Shown: piece after piece, positions 17,869 through 26,682 of the stretch
Layout of the letters: every line of letters begins with the position of its first letter
Numbering within the stretch: the stretch's first letter is position 1
Origin: Bacteroidota bacterium
GTDB taxonomy: Bacteria; Bacteroidota; Bacteroidia; B-17B0; Aurantibacillaceae
Length of the DNA: 64,000 nt
Assembly: GCA_016702705.1 (NCBI GenBank)
Contig: JADJDM010000001.1
Span: 372,001-436,000, forward strand
Direction of reading: 5' to 3'
Position numbers and translations under genes: made by a program
The notes under the pieces: generated by a model
Told to the model about the DNA's origin: nothing
Database searches by the model: none
The model's input: the letters and a program-made list of their open reading frames with translations, nothing else

Positions 17869-18918
17869 ATGAAAATATTAGTAACAGGAGGAGCAGGTTT
17901 TATAGGGTCGCACATGGTGCGTTTGTTAGTGAACAAATATCCTAATTACACTATCTTTAATTTAGATAAACTTACTTACGCAGGTAACCTTGCTAACTTA
18001 ACCGATATTGAAAATAAACCAAATTACAAATTTGTAAAAGGTGATATTGTTGATGCAGCATTCATTAACAAGTTGTTTTCGGAAGAAAAGTTTAATGCAG
18101 TAATTCACTTGGCTGCCGAAAGTCATGTAGATAGAAGTATTACAAATCCTTTAGAGTTTGTTTACACAAACGTTATTGGAACAGTTAATCTTTTAAATGC
18201 TGCAAAAGAATTATTTAAAGCTGACGAAAAAAGCTTTAACCGTTTTTATCATGTAAGTACAGATGAGGTATATGGTTCATTAGGCGACACAGGAATGTTT
18301 ACAGAAACAACTGCATACGACCCACATAGTCCATATTCTGCATCTAAAGCAAGTTCAGATCATTTTGTGCGTGCATATCATGATACTTATAAAATGCCTT
18401 GTGTTATTTCTAATTGCAGTAATAACTATGGTCCATTTCATTTTCCTGAAAAATTAATTCCACTTTGTATTAATAACATTAAAAACAACAAACCACTTCC
18501 TATTTACGGAAAAGGTGAAAACGTGCGCGATTGGTTATTTGTAGAAGACCATGCACGTGCTATTGATGTTATTTTTCATAGTGCTGCAACTGGCAGCACA
18601 TACAATATTGGTGGACATAACGAGTGGACAAACATTGACGTTATTCGTTTGCTTTGCAAAATAATGGATAAGAAATTAAATCGTGCAGATGGAACAAACG
18701 AAAAACTCATCACTTTTGTTACTGATAGAGCGGGGCATGATTTGCGTTATGCAATTGATAGCACTAAACTTCAAAATGATTTAGGTTGGAAACCAAGTTT
18801 ACAATTTGAAGAGGGATTAGAAAAAACGGTTGATTGGTACTTATCAAACGAAGATTGGTTAAACAATGTTACTTCGGGTGAATATCAAAAATATTATAGC
18901 GGACAATACGCGCGCTAA
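17869..18918 (+). CDS. rfbB: dTDP-glucose 4,6-dehydratase
   Basis: A 349-residue extended short-chain dehydrogenase that makes dTDP-4-keto-6-deoxyglucose, the entry to dTDP-rhamnose and related sugars. TGGAGFIGSHMVRLL (residues 6-20) binds NAD. The catalytic region STDEVYGSLGDTG holds the Thr-Asp-Glu triad of RfbB, and YSASKASSDHFVRAY supplies the Tyr-x-x-x-Lys pair. NCSNNYGPFHFPEKLIPL is a further family signature. The companions rfbA, rfbC and rfbD are not in the window. Its stop overlaps the ATG of the next gene by one base (TAATG at 18916-18920). One copy of the TGCCCCGCT motif lies at 18729-18737. Confidence 0.93.
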   Translation: MKILVTGGAGFIGSHMVRLLVNKYPNYTIFNLDKLTYAGNLANLTDIENKPNYKFVKGDIVDAAFINKLFSEEKFNAVIHLAAESHVDRSITNPLEFVYTNVIGTVNLLNAAKELFKADEKSFNRFYHVSTDEVYGSLGDTGMFTETTAYDPHSPYSASKASSDHFVRAYHDTYKMPCVISNCSNNYGPFHFPEKLIPLCINNIKNNKPLPIYGKGENVRDWLFVEDHARAIDVIFHSAATGSTYNIGGHNEWTNIDVIRLLCKIMDKKLNRADGTNEKLITFVTDRAGHDLRYAIDSTKLQNDLGWKPSLQFEEGLEKTVDWYLSNEDWLNNVTSGEYQKYYSGQYAR

Positions 18919-19901
18919 TGTACCAACACGCATTTCATACTAAAGATATTTCTAAGTTATCGTTTTTGGTAACGGGCGCTGCTGGCTTTATTGGTTCGCA
19001 CATTGTTGAATATTTATTACACCATGGCGCTGGTAAAGTAGTAGTGTTAGATGATTTATCAACTGGTAATATAAAGAATATTGAGCTTTTTACTTCGCAC
19101 AAAAACTTTCATTTTATACAAGGTGATATTCGCAATTTAGATGATTGCAAAAAAGCCTGTGAAGGAATAGATTATTTATCGCATCAAGCTGCATTAGGTT
19201 CGGTACCTAGAAGTATTGAGAACCCATTAGCAACTCATGCAGTAAATGCAACTGGTTTTATAAACATGATGATTGCTGCTCGCGACGCAGGTATTAAACG
19301 TATTTCGTATGCTAGTTCATCATCTGTGTATGGCGACCTAAACGAATCGCCAAAAGTAGAAGAACGCATTGGAAAACCCCTATCACCTTATGCAGTAAGT
19401 AAATTAGTAGACGAGCAGTATGCCGCTATTTTTTCCACTACTTACAACATGCAAATTATTGGCTTGCGTTATTTTAATATTTTTGGCCCGCGCCAAAACC
19501 CTGAGGGAGCTTATGCTGCAGCTATTCCATTATTTATACAATCCACTTTAACTAATAAAGAAGTTTTTATAAATGGTGATGGTGAACAAAGCAGAGATTT
19601 TACTTTTGTTGCCAATGCTGTGCAAGCAAACATAAGAGCTTTATTAAATGACAATCCTGATTCCACAAACAAAGTATATAACATTGCTTGTGGAGATAGT
19701 ATAAGTGTAAATGAGATGTACCGTTTAATTTGCCACGCTTTAAACTCCAATGCTAAAGCAACGCACAGAGGAGAGCGTTTTGGGGATGTAAAAAACTCTA
19801 AAGCTAATATTTATTTAGCAAATAAAATGTTAGGTTACAGTCCTGTAATTACGTTTAATGAAGGCTTAGAAAAAACGATTGAGTATTATAAAAATTTATA
19901 A
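18918..19901 (+). CDS. tviC: UDP-N-acetylglucosamine 4-epimerase (TviC/WbpP type)
   Basis: A 327-residue extended SDR epimerase interconverting UDP-GlcNAc and UDP-GalNAc or their uronic acids. The N-terminal extension MYQHAFHTKDISKLSFLVTG before the GAAGFIGSH motif is typical of WbpP/TviC rather than GalE. The catalytic residues are Ser in YASSSSVYGD and Tyr/Lys in YAVSKLVDEQYA. RYFNIFGPRQNPEGAYAA and NGDGEQSRDFTFV are also diagnostic. Last gene of the five-gene sugar operon. Its 3' end overlaps the convergent alkyltransferase-like gene by 6 bases. Confidence 0.87.
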   Translation: MYQHAFHTKDISKLSFLVTGAAGFIGSHIVEYLLHHGAGKVVVLDDLSTGNIKNIELFTSHKNFHFIQGDIRNLDDCKKACEGIDYLSHQAALGSVPRSIENPLATHAVNATGFINMMIAARDAGIKRISYASSSSVYGDLNESPKVEERIGKPLSPYAVSKLVDEQYAAIFSTTYNMQIIGLRYFNIFGPRQNPEGAYAAAIPLFIQSTLTNKEVFINGDGEQSRDFTFVANAVQANIRALLNDNPDSTNKVYNIACGDSISVNEMYRLICHALNSNAKATHRGERFGDVKNSKANIYLANKMLGYSPVITFNEGLEKTIEYYKNL

Positions 19902-20228
19902 ACTTAATTCCTTCATTGGATCCCAAAATAGTTTTTCGAAATCAATTACTTTGTCCTTTACTACTTTGATTTTTTCTTTCTTAAGAAGTTCCTCCATTTG
20001 ATGAGGAGTAGAAAAATGATGTTTGCCTGTTAACAAACCTAAACGATTTACAACACGGTGCGCAGGCACTTTAGGCTTTTGATTATGAGCTGCATTCATT
20101 GCGTAACCTACTACACGAGATGATTTTACTGCTCCTAAATAATTTGCAATAGCTCCATAACTCGTTACCCTTCCTTTCGGAATTAAACGAACAACTTGGT
20201 AAACCATTTCAAAAAAATCTTTCTCCAT
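19896..20228 (-). CDS. Alkyltransferase-like protein (MGMT family without the acceptor cysteine)
   Basis: A 110-residue protein of the O6-alkylguanine-DNA alkyltransferase fold, DNA-binding domain only. The normal active site PCHRV is PAHRV here (Ala56), so it cannot accept alkyl groups. This defines an alkyltransferase-like (ATL) protein, which in other bacteria binds O6-alkylguanine and flags it for nucleotide excision repair. The helix-turn-helix and arginine finger (GRVTSYGAIANYLG, then SSRVVGYAMNAA) are intact. Lies 21 bases downstream of lptC on the same strand and may be co-transcribed. The substitution is read directly and lies in clean sequence. Confidence 0.88.
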   Translation of the reverse strand: MEKDFFEMVYQVVRLIPKGRVTSYGAIANYLGAVKSSRVVGYAMNAAHNQKPKVPAHRVVNRLGLLTGKHHFSTPHQMEELLKKEKIKVVKDKVIDFEKLFWDPMKELSL

Positions 20229-20249
20229 ATTTTATTTAGTTCGCTGCTA

Positions 20250-20810
20250 TTACTTTTCATCAAGCGGAAGTGTTCCCGAAACATTCTTAATTTCCCACTC
20301 ACTAAAATCTTCGTTTGCTTCCATTCCAGTACCTTTAATAATTTCGCGCTTTGTTGTAATTTCTACATACGCATCGGTATAAATTTTATGTTTTTCTTCA
20401 TCCCAAACAACGTGTTCCGTTTTTAATTTCTCTCCGTTTTCGTTTACAATCTCCACTTTATACCTTGCTTCCATCTTATGTGAAACATCATAACGTATTG
20501 CATAATCAGCCTTAATGGTTGTTTTTACAGTATTCTCTTTTCCGTAATGTTCGATGTACACTCCCTTAAGAAATTCGGAATATGTTTCCTTTACTCCAAT
20601 TAAATAGTGATCCATCAAAGGAGCTTTCAACCTAAATTGCATTGCCCCCGAATCGGTGTATAACACATTTAATTGGGTGGAAGATTCGGTAGGGACTAAT
20701 TTTCCTTTTTGTGTAAGTAGTGCTACTTCCTTTAAATCATTTTCACACGAAATAAAAAACGAAGCTAATCCTAATAAAAACACAAGCGTTATTTTACCCG
20801 ACTTATTCAT
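20250..20810 (-). CDS. lptC: LPS export ABC transporter periplasmic protein LptC
   Basis: A 186-residue protein of the LptC family, the inner-membrane bitopic component that passes lipopolysaccharide from LptBFG to LptA. An N-terminal hydrophobic segment (ITLVFLLGLASFFISC) ends in a lipobox-like Cys22, as in many Bacteroidota LptC proteins. The remainder is the beta-jellyroll: TDSGAMQFRLKAPLMDHY, then KADYAIRYDVSHKMEARYKV and EEKHKIYTDAYVEI. It lies between an outer-membrane barrel gene and the ATL gene, downstream of coaX, an order I know from other Bacteroidota. Gap to the barrel gene is 7 bases. Confidence 0.87.
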   Translation of the reverse strand: MNKSGKITLVFLLGLASFFISCENDLKEVALLTQKGKLVPTESSTQLNVLYTDSGAMQFRLKAPLMDHYLIGVKETYSEFLKGVYIEHYGKENTVKTTIKADYAIRYDVSHKMEARYKVEIVNENGEKLKTEHVVWDEEKHKIYTDAYVEITTKREIIKGTGMEANEDFSEWEIKNVSGTLPLDEK

Positions 20811-20817
20811 CTAAATC

Positions 20818-22298
20818 CTAATCGAGTTGATATTTCAGAAACCATCTATCATTAAATGTAAAGCCTAATGTAGCTTTAATATATTGGTACTTAATCAGAT
20901 TGTTTTGAGTCGTACCTGTTTGTCCGGCCTCAACAGAAACATTGAAGGTGTTAAATATTTTGTTTGCACCAACAGGAAAGCCAAAGCCCATTGTAACAGC
21001 ATAATCATTAATCCTATTGTTATTAATTAATAAAAAACCATCGTTGTATCTTGCTCCTAAACGGTAATGCACACGTTTCAAATAATCTCCTTTTCCGTTT
21101 GCAAATTTGTTTGGAACAAACTCTGCTCCAACAGAAATACGCTTCATGTCTTGCAAATAATTTACATCATTAAAATATTTAAAACCACTCCACAACTGCA
21201 TTTCATAATCAGCCACAATATTCCATTTACTTCCTTTTCTAATAGAAATACCAAGTCCGTGCATAGTTGGTAAAGTAATACTTCCCTTTTTGTCGGCATT
21301 ATAAAAAATGGTGTCTCTAAATGATTCTGCTCCGGAATTAAAATATAAAAACGTGTTTGCAAAATCAGAATAATAACCCCTTAGTTTATTATTCATAGAA
21401 TAGGTGTAACCCAAAGTAACATATATATCTTCTTTTAAATCACGGCGTTTGTGTTTGCCATAATTACGTGAAGTCTTTACGGTGTCGATTTCAGAAAGTT
21501 TTTTAGAATCAATAGTGAAACTACTTTGCAATCCAAACGATCCAGAAAACGAGTTTATATGTGCTTGACGATTAACTCTTGTATTAAACGTATTGTTTAC
21601 ATCTGGAAAAATAACTCTACTTATTGTATTAATGGTTCCGAAATAATAATATCCATTTGCTCCAACTGAAAGTGTAGATAACCATCTTTTTAAAAAAACT
21701 TTATTTCGTGCCATACTAACACTTATAGAATCGTCTGTTTTATATTTTTCGAGTTTCTATATTTATTAAATGATTTCGAAAAGGGTTTCCATGCGGTTCC
21801 ACAAAAAATCTGATTAACTCCTCCATCGCCTTCATAGTTTTCTTTTACTTCGCCAATATTTTCAACTGTTTTTGTGTGGTAAATATCGTAACCAACACTA
21901 CTCAAAGGCATCACTCCAAAACACCCTCCCATGCTTTTACCCATTGGAAAACCTATTGAAATATAGTTTAAGGATGTGTTATTTGAATTAGTTTTAGAAG
22001 ACGTACTACTACTAAATTGATTAAAAGTAGAATTAACTCCCGCTTCAAAAGTTGTAATTCCCATTGATGAATAAGATGCTGGATTTGCTGGGTTTAAAAA
22101 AACAGGTAGTAAAGTGTCGTTTTTTAGGGCAACAAAACTACCTCCCATTGCATTTGATTGGGCAAAACTGCGGTTAGTAATCTGACCAATACCAAAACGA
22201 GAGTATGGAGAGGATGTAAATTTTTGAGCAAGCGATGCGTTAACACAGAATACAAAAATTAAAATCGAGAAACTGGAAAATATTTTATTTCGAAGCAT
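20818..22298 (-). CDS. Outer-membrane beta-barrel protein, frameshifted
   Basis: Two minus-strand reading frames (22298 to 21723 and about 21760 to 20818) join into one protein of about 493 residues. Residues 1-24 are a signal peptide (FVFCVNASLAQ). The N-terminus has SSPYSRFGIGQI and NAMGGSFVA, and many alternating strands follow (LGYTYSMNNKLRGYY, YRLGARYNDG), ending in an aromatic-rich strand, as in FadL-like barrels. The break is at the T-run 21745-21749 (coding strand A-run). Five bases are present, and six restore KKYKTDDSISVSMARNK. I read this as a one-base homopolymer deletion. The gene overlaps coaX by 14 bases and precedes lptC. Ligand unknown. Confidence 0.75.
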
Positions 22299-23019
22299 TA
22301 AATTCTACTATTTCGTTTAACCCAATCAACACTAATTCGGGGCATACAAAGATGTGATTTTTTAGCTCAAGTTCAAAAAAAGCTGCATCTCCGCCCGTTA
22401 AAACGATTTTTAATTCGGGATATTGTTTCAAATACCCATCAATAAAGCCTTTTACCTCAAATAGTGCCCCATTTTGAACCCCGCTTAGTATAGATTCGTT
22501 GGTATTATTGCCTGTTAAAGAATGATAATTATTATCTATATTTAATACAGGGAGCTTATCTGTGAACTGGTTTAGTGCTTTAAACCGCATATTAATACCA
22601 GGAGAAATTGACCCTCCTAAATACTCTCCTTTGGCTGTTACAACATCCGTTTTTATGCAAGTTCCTGCATCGATTATTAAAACAGGAATGTTTTTATACA
22701 TTGAGTATGCTCCAATTGCCGCAGCCAGCCTATCCTTGCCCAGTGTTTCAGGACTTCCATATTTATTTTGAACTGGGATTTTTGTGTTCGAATCAAACAA
22801 AATATGTTGTGTATGATTAGAAAGAAAATTGCTTATGTCCTTAGAGTGATTAATAACTGAAGAAACAATCGTTTTGTTTATACCTGGATGGTTTTTAAAC
22901 ACCTTTTGAAGTTGCACTAATGAAATTCTTGGTTCAAAAGAAAACTGCTCTTTTAAAACTTTACCCTCAAAAAGAGCCAATTTTGCTCTTGTGTTGCCCA
23001 AATCAATTACTAAATTCAC
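22285..23019 (-). CDS. coaX: Type III pantothenate kinase (CoaX)
   Basis: Phosphorylates pantothenate, the first step of coenzyme A synthesis, with the ASKHA fold and no feedback inhibition by CoA. The 244 residues show the N-terminal phosphate loop MNLVIDLGNTRAKLALFEG, the segment YGSPETLGKDRLAAAIGAY near residue 88, and VLIIDAGTCIKTDVV with the conserved Asp. The sequence YLGGSISPGINMRFKALNQF is a family signature, and VLTGGDAAFF lies near the C-terminus. First gene of the run coaX, barrel protein, lptC, ATL on the minus strand. It is divergent from tRNA-Phe. Confidence 0.93.
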   Translation of the reverse strand: MNLVIDLGNTRAKLALFEGKVLKEQFSFEPRISLVQLQKVFKNHPGINKTIVSSVINHSKDISNFLSNHTQHILFDSNTKIPVQNKYGSPETLGKDRLAAAIGAYSMYKNIPVLIIDAGTCIKTDVVTAKGEYLGGSISPGINMRFKALNQFTDKLPVLNIDNNYHSLTGNNTNESILSGVQNGALFEVKGFIDGYLKQYPELKIVLTGGDAAFFELELKNHIFVCPELVLIGLNEIVEFNASK

Positions 23020-23078
23020 CTTGTTCCTTTATATTTTGTACAAAAATGAGGATAAAGAACGAAAAATGCTGTATTTTT

Positions 23079-23107
23079 TTTGGGTTTTAATAAAATTGTT
23101 ATATTTG
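23079..23107 (+). promoter_or_regulatory. Promoter of tRNA-Phe (TTTG -33 and TATATTTG -7)
   Basis: TTTG at 23079-23082 and TATATTTG at 23100-23107 are separated by 17 bases, close to the Bacteroidota consensus. The -7 box ends 24 bases before the mature tRNA. Confidence 0.65.
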
Positions 23108-23131
23108 CAGCCCCGAAAGGGGAAATGGTTC

Positions 23132-23204
23132 GGTGCCTTAGCTCAGTCGGTAGAGCAACAGACTGAAAATCTGTGTGTCCCTGGTTCGATTCCTGGAGGC
23201 ACCA
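23132..23204 (+). tRNA. tRNA-Phe (anticodon GAA)
   Basis: A 73-base cloverleaf. The acceptor stem is GGTGCCT with AGGCACC, the D arm GCTC with GAGC. The anticodon arm is ACAGA, loop CTGAAAA, TCTGT, giving anticodon GAA. The T loop is TTCGATT and the discriminator is A; CCA is not encoded. The T stem is CCTGG with CCTGG, which leaves a U51-U63 mismatch in the middle. A palindromic terminator follows immediately. Confidence 0.96.
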
Positions 23205-23237
23205 AAAAGCGAGTGAAATTTCACTCGCTTTTTTTAT
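23205..23237 (+). terminator. Rho-independent terminator after tRNA-Phe
   Basis: Perfect palindrome with arms AAAAGCGAGTGAAA and TTTCACTCGCTTTT and almost no loop, followed by more T. It begins right after the tRNA and could also stop the convergent flavoprotein gene. Confidence 0.88.
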
Positions 23238-23246
23238 TTCTAAGAA

Positions 23247-23675
23247 TCATCTTTCCCATTTTTCCTTTTTTCCAAACACTAAGGTATTATCAGTTAGTTT
23301 CATTTTATCTAAACTAATTGCCCAGATGTAACCTGGCATTGCCAATGCAAATGGATATTTTTTATAATAAGTACCTGGGCATTGAAAATCTACAACCAAG
23401 CTTTGACTGAGTATTTCTGCTTCAAACTGAAGTCCCTTAATTTTTAATGTGTTTACCTCGTTAGGTAAAATTGTACCTGCTACTTTCTTTTTCTCTTTAA
23501 TCATTGCATGATGATTTGTACCTAAGGAAGATTTGAAAACAAGCATCCCCTTTTCTTTATCAAACGCATAAAAACAATTTATACAATATGGCTGCCCAAA
23601 TTCATCAACAAAGCATACGGATGCAACCTGAGATTCTTCTATAAATTCTTTGATGTTTTCAATAATTGGATTCAT
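23247..23675 (-). CDS. Pyridoxamine 5'-phosphate oxidase-like split-barrel flavoprotein
   Basis: A 142-residue protein with the split-barrel fold that binds FMN or a related cofactor. The strand SQVASVCFVDEFGQPYCINC followed by FYAFDKEKGMLVFKSSLGTN matches the PNPOx-like superfamily, close to small YhbP-type proteins. It is shorter than true PdxH and lacks its C-terminal dimerisation segment, so it is not the vitamin B6 enzyme. The substrate is unknown. It is monocistronic, with a possible -7 box about 100 bases upstream, and converges with tRNA-Phe. Confidence 0.78.
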   Translation of the reverse strand: MNPIIENIKEFIEESQVASVCFVDEFGQPYCINCFYAFDKEKGMLVFKSSLGTNHHAMIKEKKKVAGTILPNEVNTLKIKGLQFEAEILSQSLVVDFQCPGTYYKKYPFALAMPGYIWAISLDKMKLTDNTLVFGKKEKWER

Positions 23676-23772
23676 GGTGCGCCCTCTGTTTTTAGTTTAA
23701 AAGTTTTTTTCGGTCAGTATGCGAAATTTAATTTGTACAATAATCTCAGTCTGTGTTTTTTCTTCATAGTTA

Positions 23773-23780
23773 CAAAAGTA
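23773..23780 (-). promoter_or_regulatory. -7 promoter box (TACTTTTG), minus strand
   Basis: An exact TAnnTTTG match on the minus strand, 97 bases before the ATG at 23675. It would give a 5' leader of about 90 bases. Confidence 0.4.
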
Positions 23781-23913
23781 AATAACCTTTTCAGCTAAGT
23801 GCTTTTTCCCTTTCCTTGTTCCGTGCTAAATTAATACCTTTCCGTTAATTTTTTATGATACATCAATGTTCAAGATTATATTAATTGTTGCTAAAACATG
23901 ATTTAAATATCAA

Positions 23914-23921
23914 TATCTTTG
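23914..23921 (+). promoter_or_regulatory. -7 box (TATCTTTG) for recO
   Basis: An exact TAnnTTTG match whose last base is 10 bases before the recO ATG, so the mRNA leader would be only a few bases. Confidence 0.5.
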
Positions 23922-23931
23922 CCTTAGCAAC

Positions 23932-24659
23932 ATGCAAAGTAAAACCAAAGGGATCGTTCTAAAAACAATTAAGTATGGCGATAGAAAGCTTATTGTAAAA
24001 ATCTATACTAATACGCATGGCTTGCAATCCTTTTTTGTTTCCATGGGCACTTCGTCAAAAGCAAAAATAAAACCTGCACTTTTACAACCTCTTACTCAAA
24101 TCGAAATTGAAACAAGCATAAAACCCAACAAACAGTTTGCTAGTATTAAAGATATTCATTGCAACTATCAATACACTGATTTAAGTCAGAACATATATAA
24201 AAACACCATTGCAATGTTTTTAAATGAAGTAATGTTTTCATGTTTAAAAGAAGAAGAACCTAATGAAAATATGTTTTCGTTTGTTACCATTGCTTTTCAG
24301 TGGCTCGACCAAAGTCATGAACACATTAGTAATTTTCATCTTTACTTTTTTAATTGAACTTTCAAAACATTTAGGGTTTTCCCTCAAAATAATTTTTACT
24401 GCTGCAGAAACTTTCTTTGATTTAAGAGAAGGTGCATTTATTAATAAATCGCCGCAACATCCCGACTATTTGTTTCCTGAAAGCGGGAAATTATTATCGG
24501 ATTTACTAATGGTTGATTTGCGCAACATTAGGTACTATCAGCTTGCCAAGCAGGAGCGTGATGACTTAATGAATAGCTTGCTTACCTTTTTACCGACTGC
24601 ACGTTTCGGGAATAAAAGAGATTAAATCCTTGCAAGTACTTAAGGAAACCCTAAATTGA
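23932..24659 (+). pseudogene. recO: DNA repair protein RecO, two frameshifts
   Basis: RecO loads RecA at gaps with RecR. The N-terminal OB-fold starts MQSKTKGIVLKTIKYGDRKL and the helical C-terminal half includes LIELSKHLGFSL and YLFPESGKLLSDLL. Two extra T bases break it. The T-run at 24346-24351 has six T where five restore FHLYFLIELSKHLGF. The run at 24587-24591 has five T where four restore FYRLHVSGIKEIKSLQ and move the stop to 24657-24659. Corrected, it has about 242 residues, normal for RecO. Both errors are in homopolymers at the edge of the indel-rich block, so the gene is probably intact in the cell. Confidence 0.82.
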
Positions 24660-24713
24660 TAAGGTATTTCATCAAACACAATACTATATGTATATTTACA
24701 GCGTTATTGCACC

Positions 24714-26588
24714 ATGAAAAAAACTATTTAGCGTTTTTAAATACATTAAAGGATATTGGGGTTATGCTTCATTAAATATTCTTTTCAATATTCTATTTTC
24801 CTTCTTTTCTGTTTTTTCTATTACACTTGTTATTCCTTTTCTCGATTTGTTATTTCAACAAAACGAGAAATTAATTGAGTATAGTTTAAAAGCTGCGCCA
24901 AAATTAAGTTTATCAGCATCTTCGGTTTCCGACTATTTTTATTATCGTATGTCATCGTTTATAACACAACACGAAACAGACGCCGCAAACATTTCAAAAG
25001 GAAACTAGAAGCTCTAATTTTCATTTGTATTTCCGTTACCATATTAATTTTCTGTAAAAACCTATTTCGCTACTTAGCTATGTATTTCCCTTGCTCCTAT
25101 TCGTAACGGTGTGGTAAGAGACTTACGAAATAAAAATGATGAAAAATCATTAGAGCTTCCACTCTCCTATTACAGCGACGAACGCAAAGGAGACATCATT
25201 AGTCGCATGACAACTGATGTGCAGGAGATTGAGTGGAGCATCATGCAAACCTTGGAATTAATTTTTAGAGAACCTTTACTCATTATTATTTCGGTTGTAA
25301 TGTTGTTAAGTATTAGTCCATACCTTACGTTATACGTTTTACTTCTATTACCTATTGCAGGGGCAATTGTTGCGCTTGTAGGAAAAAGCTTAAAACGCTC
25401 AGCAATTAAAAGTAAAGCCGTTTACGGAACTTTGTTCAGCATAATGGAAGAAACATTAGGCGCTTTAAAAGTTATTAAGGCCTTTACCGCGGAGAAGTTT
25501 TTGCAACGCAAATACGAAGATGTAAATCAACAACATTATAAATTATCGGTTGGTATTTATCGTAAAACAGATTTAGCTTCGCCAATAAGCGAATCGGTTG
25601 TTGTGGGTGTTTTAATGTTTGTAATGTTTTTAGGTGGTAGCATGGTATTAAGTGGTGACGGTGTGCTAACAGCGGCGGCCTTTATGGGATACTTGCTGTT
25701 GCATCACAAATACTTCCTCCAATAAAACAAATTACAACGGCGTACAACAATATTCAAAAAGGTGTTGCTTCCGAGGAGCGAATTGAAAAATATTATTTGC
25801 TTTGCTTGAGATAATGGATGTTATACAACCTGTTTATGTTGGTGGCTTTACCAATAAAATAGAATATAAGAATGTTTCCTTTGCGTATACTAAAGGTGAT
25901 GCAGGGCATGTATTAAAGAAAATAAATCTTACTATTGAAAAAGAAAAAACCATTGCGTTAGTTGACAATCGGGTTCTGGGAAAACTACTTTAGCAGATAT
26001 ATGTTGCCCCGCTTTTTTTATGACCCAAGGAAGGAGAAATACTGATTGACGGTGTATCATTAAAAAACATGACACTTAAAAATGTGCGTGAATTAATGGG
26101 AATTGTTTCGCAAGAATCTATTTTGTTTAATGATAGTATTCATAACAACATTGCCTTTGGTTTAGAAAACGTTTCGCGCGAACAAGTTATTGCTGCTGCT
26201 AAAATTGCAAATGCTCACGAATTTATTTCTCAAACACCTGAAGGCTACGATAGCAATGTAGGCGATAGAGGAAGTAAACTAAGTGGTGGACAAAAACAAC
26301 GTATTTCTATTGCGCGTGCTATTCTTAAAAATCCACCCGTATTAATTTTAGATGAAGCAACCTCAGCATTAGATACAGAAAGCGAACGTATAGTGCAAGA
26401 TGCTTTAAATAGTTTAATGCAAAACAGAACATCTGTTATTATCGCACATCGTTTATCTACCATCGTTCATGCTGATGAAATTATAGTAATGCAACAAAGG
26501 TGAAATTATTGAAAGAGGCAATCACCAACAACTACTTGCAAATAAAGGCACTTATAAAAAGCTATATGATATGCAGAGTTTTAAATAA
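24714..26588 (+). pseudogene. ABC exporter (MsbA-like, fused permease and ATPase), many frameshifts
   Basis: One gene of about 625 codons broken by at least seven indels. In pieces it reads an N-terminus KLFSVFKYIKGYWGYASLN, permease segments (LELIFREPLLIIISVVMLL), and then an ATP-binding domain. Walker A is destroyed by a missing G at about 25966 (a second G restores GQSGSGKTT). Intact parts include the Q-loop IVSQES, signature KLSGGQKQRISIARA, Walker B VLILDEAT and the H-loop IIAHRLST. The first break is an A-run of seven at 24717-24723 instead of six. The family exports lipid A precursors or drugs as a homodimer. Family is clear; substrate is not. I attribute the breaks to sequence quality. 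Confidence 0.8.
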
Positions 26589-26604
26589 ATAGTTCGTTAA
26601 ACAC

Positions 26605-26682
26605 GTCTCGACTGCGCTCGACCTGACATCGTACTTTAATTAAATTTTTTTTCGTGAGCAGCTGAGGCTCTCGAAGCCTAGC
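26605..26682. repeat. Two REP-like palindromes between the ABC exporter and purQ
   Basis: First unit 26605-26630 contains TCTCGACTGCGCTCGAC with inverted TCGA arms. Second unit 26661-26682 begins GCTGAGGCTC and ends TCGAAGCCTAGC, a hairpin with arms AGGCT and AGCCT. Both belong to the CTGAG...TCGAAG type seen again at 28659, 37506, 48876 and 51781. Neither is followed by a T-run on either strand, so they are not simple terminators. Confidence 0.65.

Noticed and set aside
22991..23317. A 108-residue reading frame on the plus strand
   Set aside because: It runs straight through tRNA-Phe and its terminator and has no family sequence.
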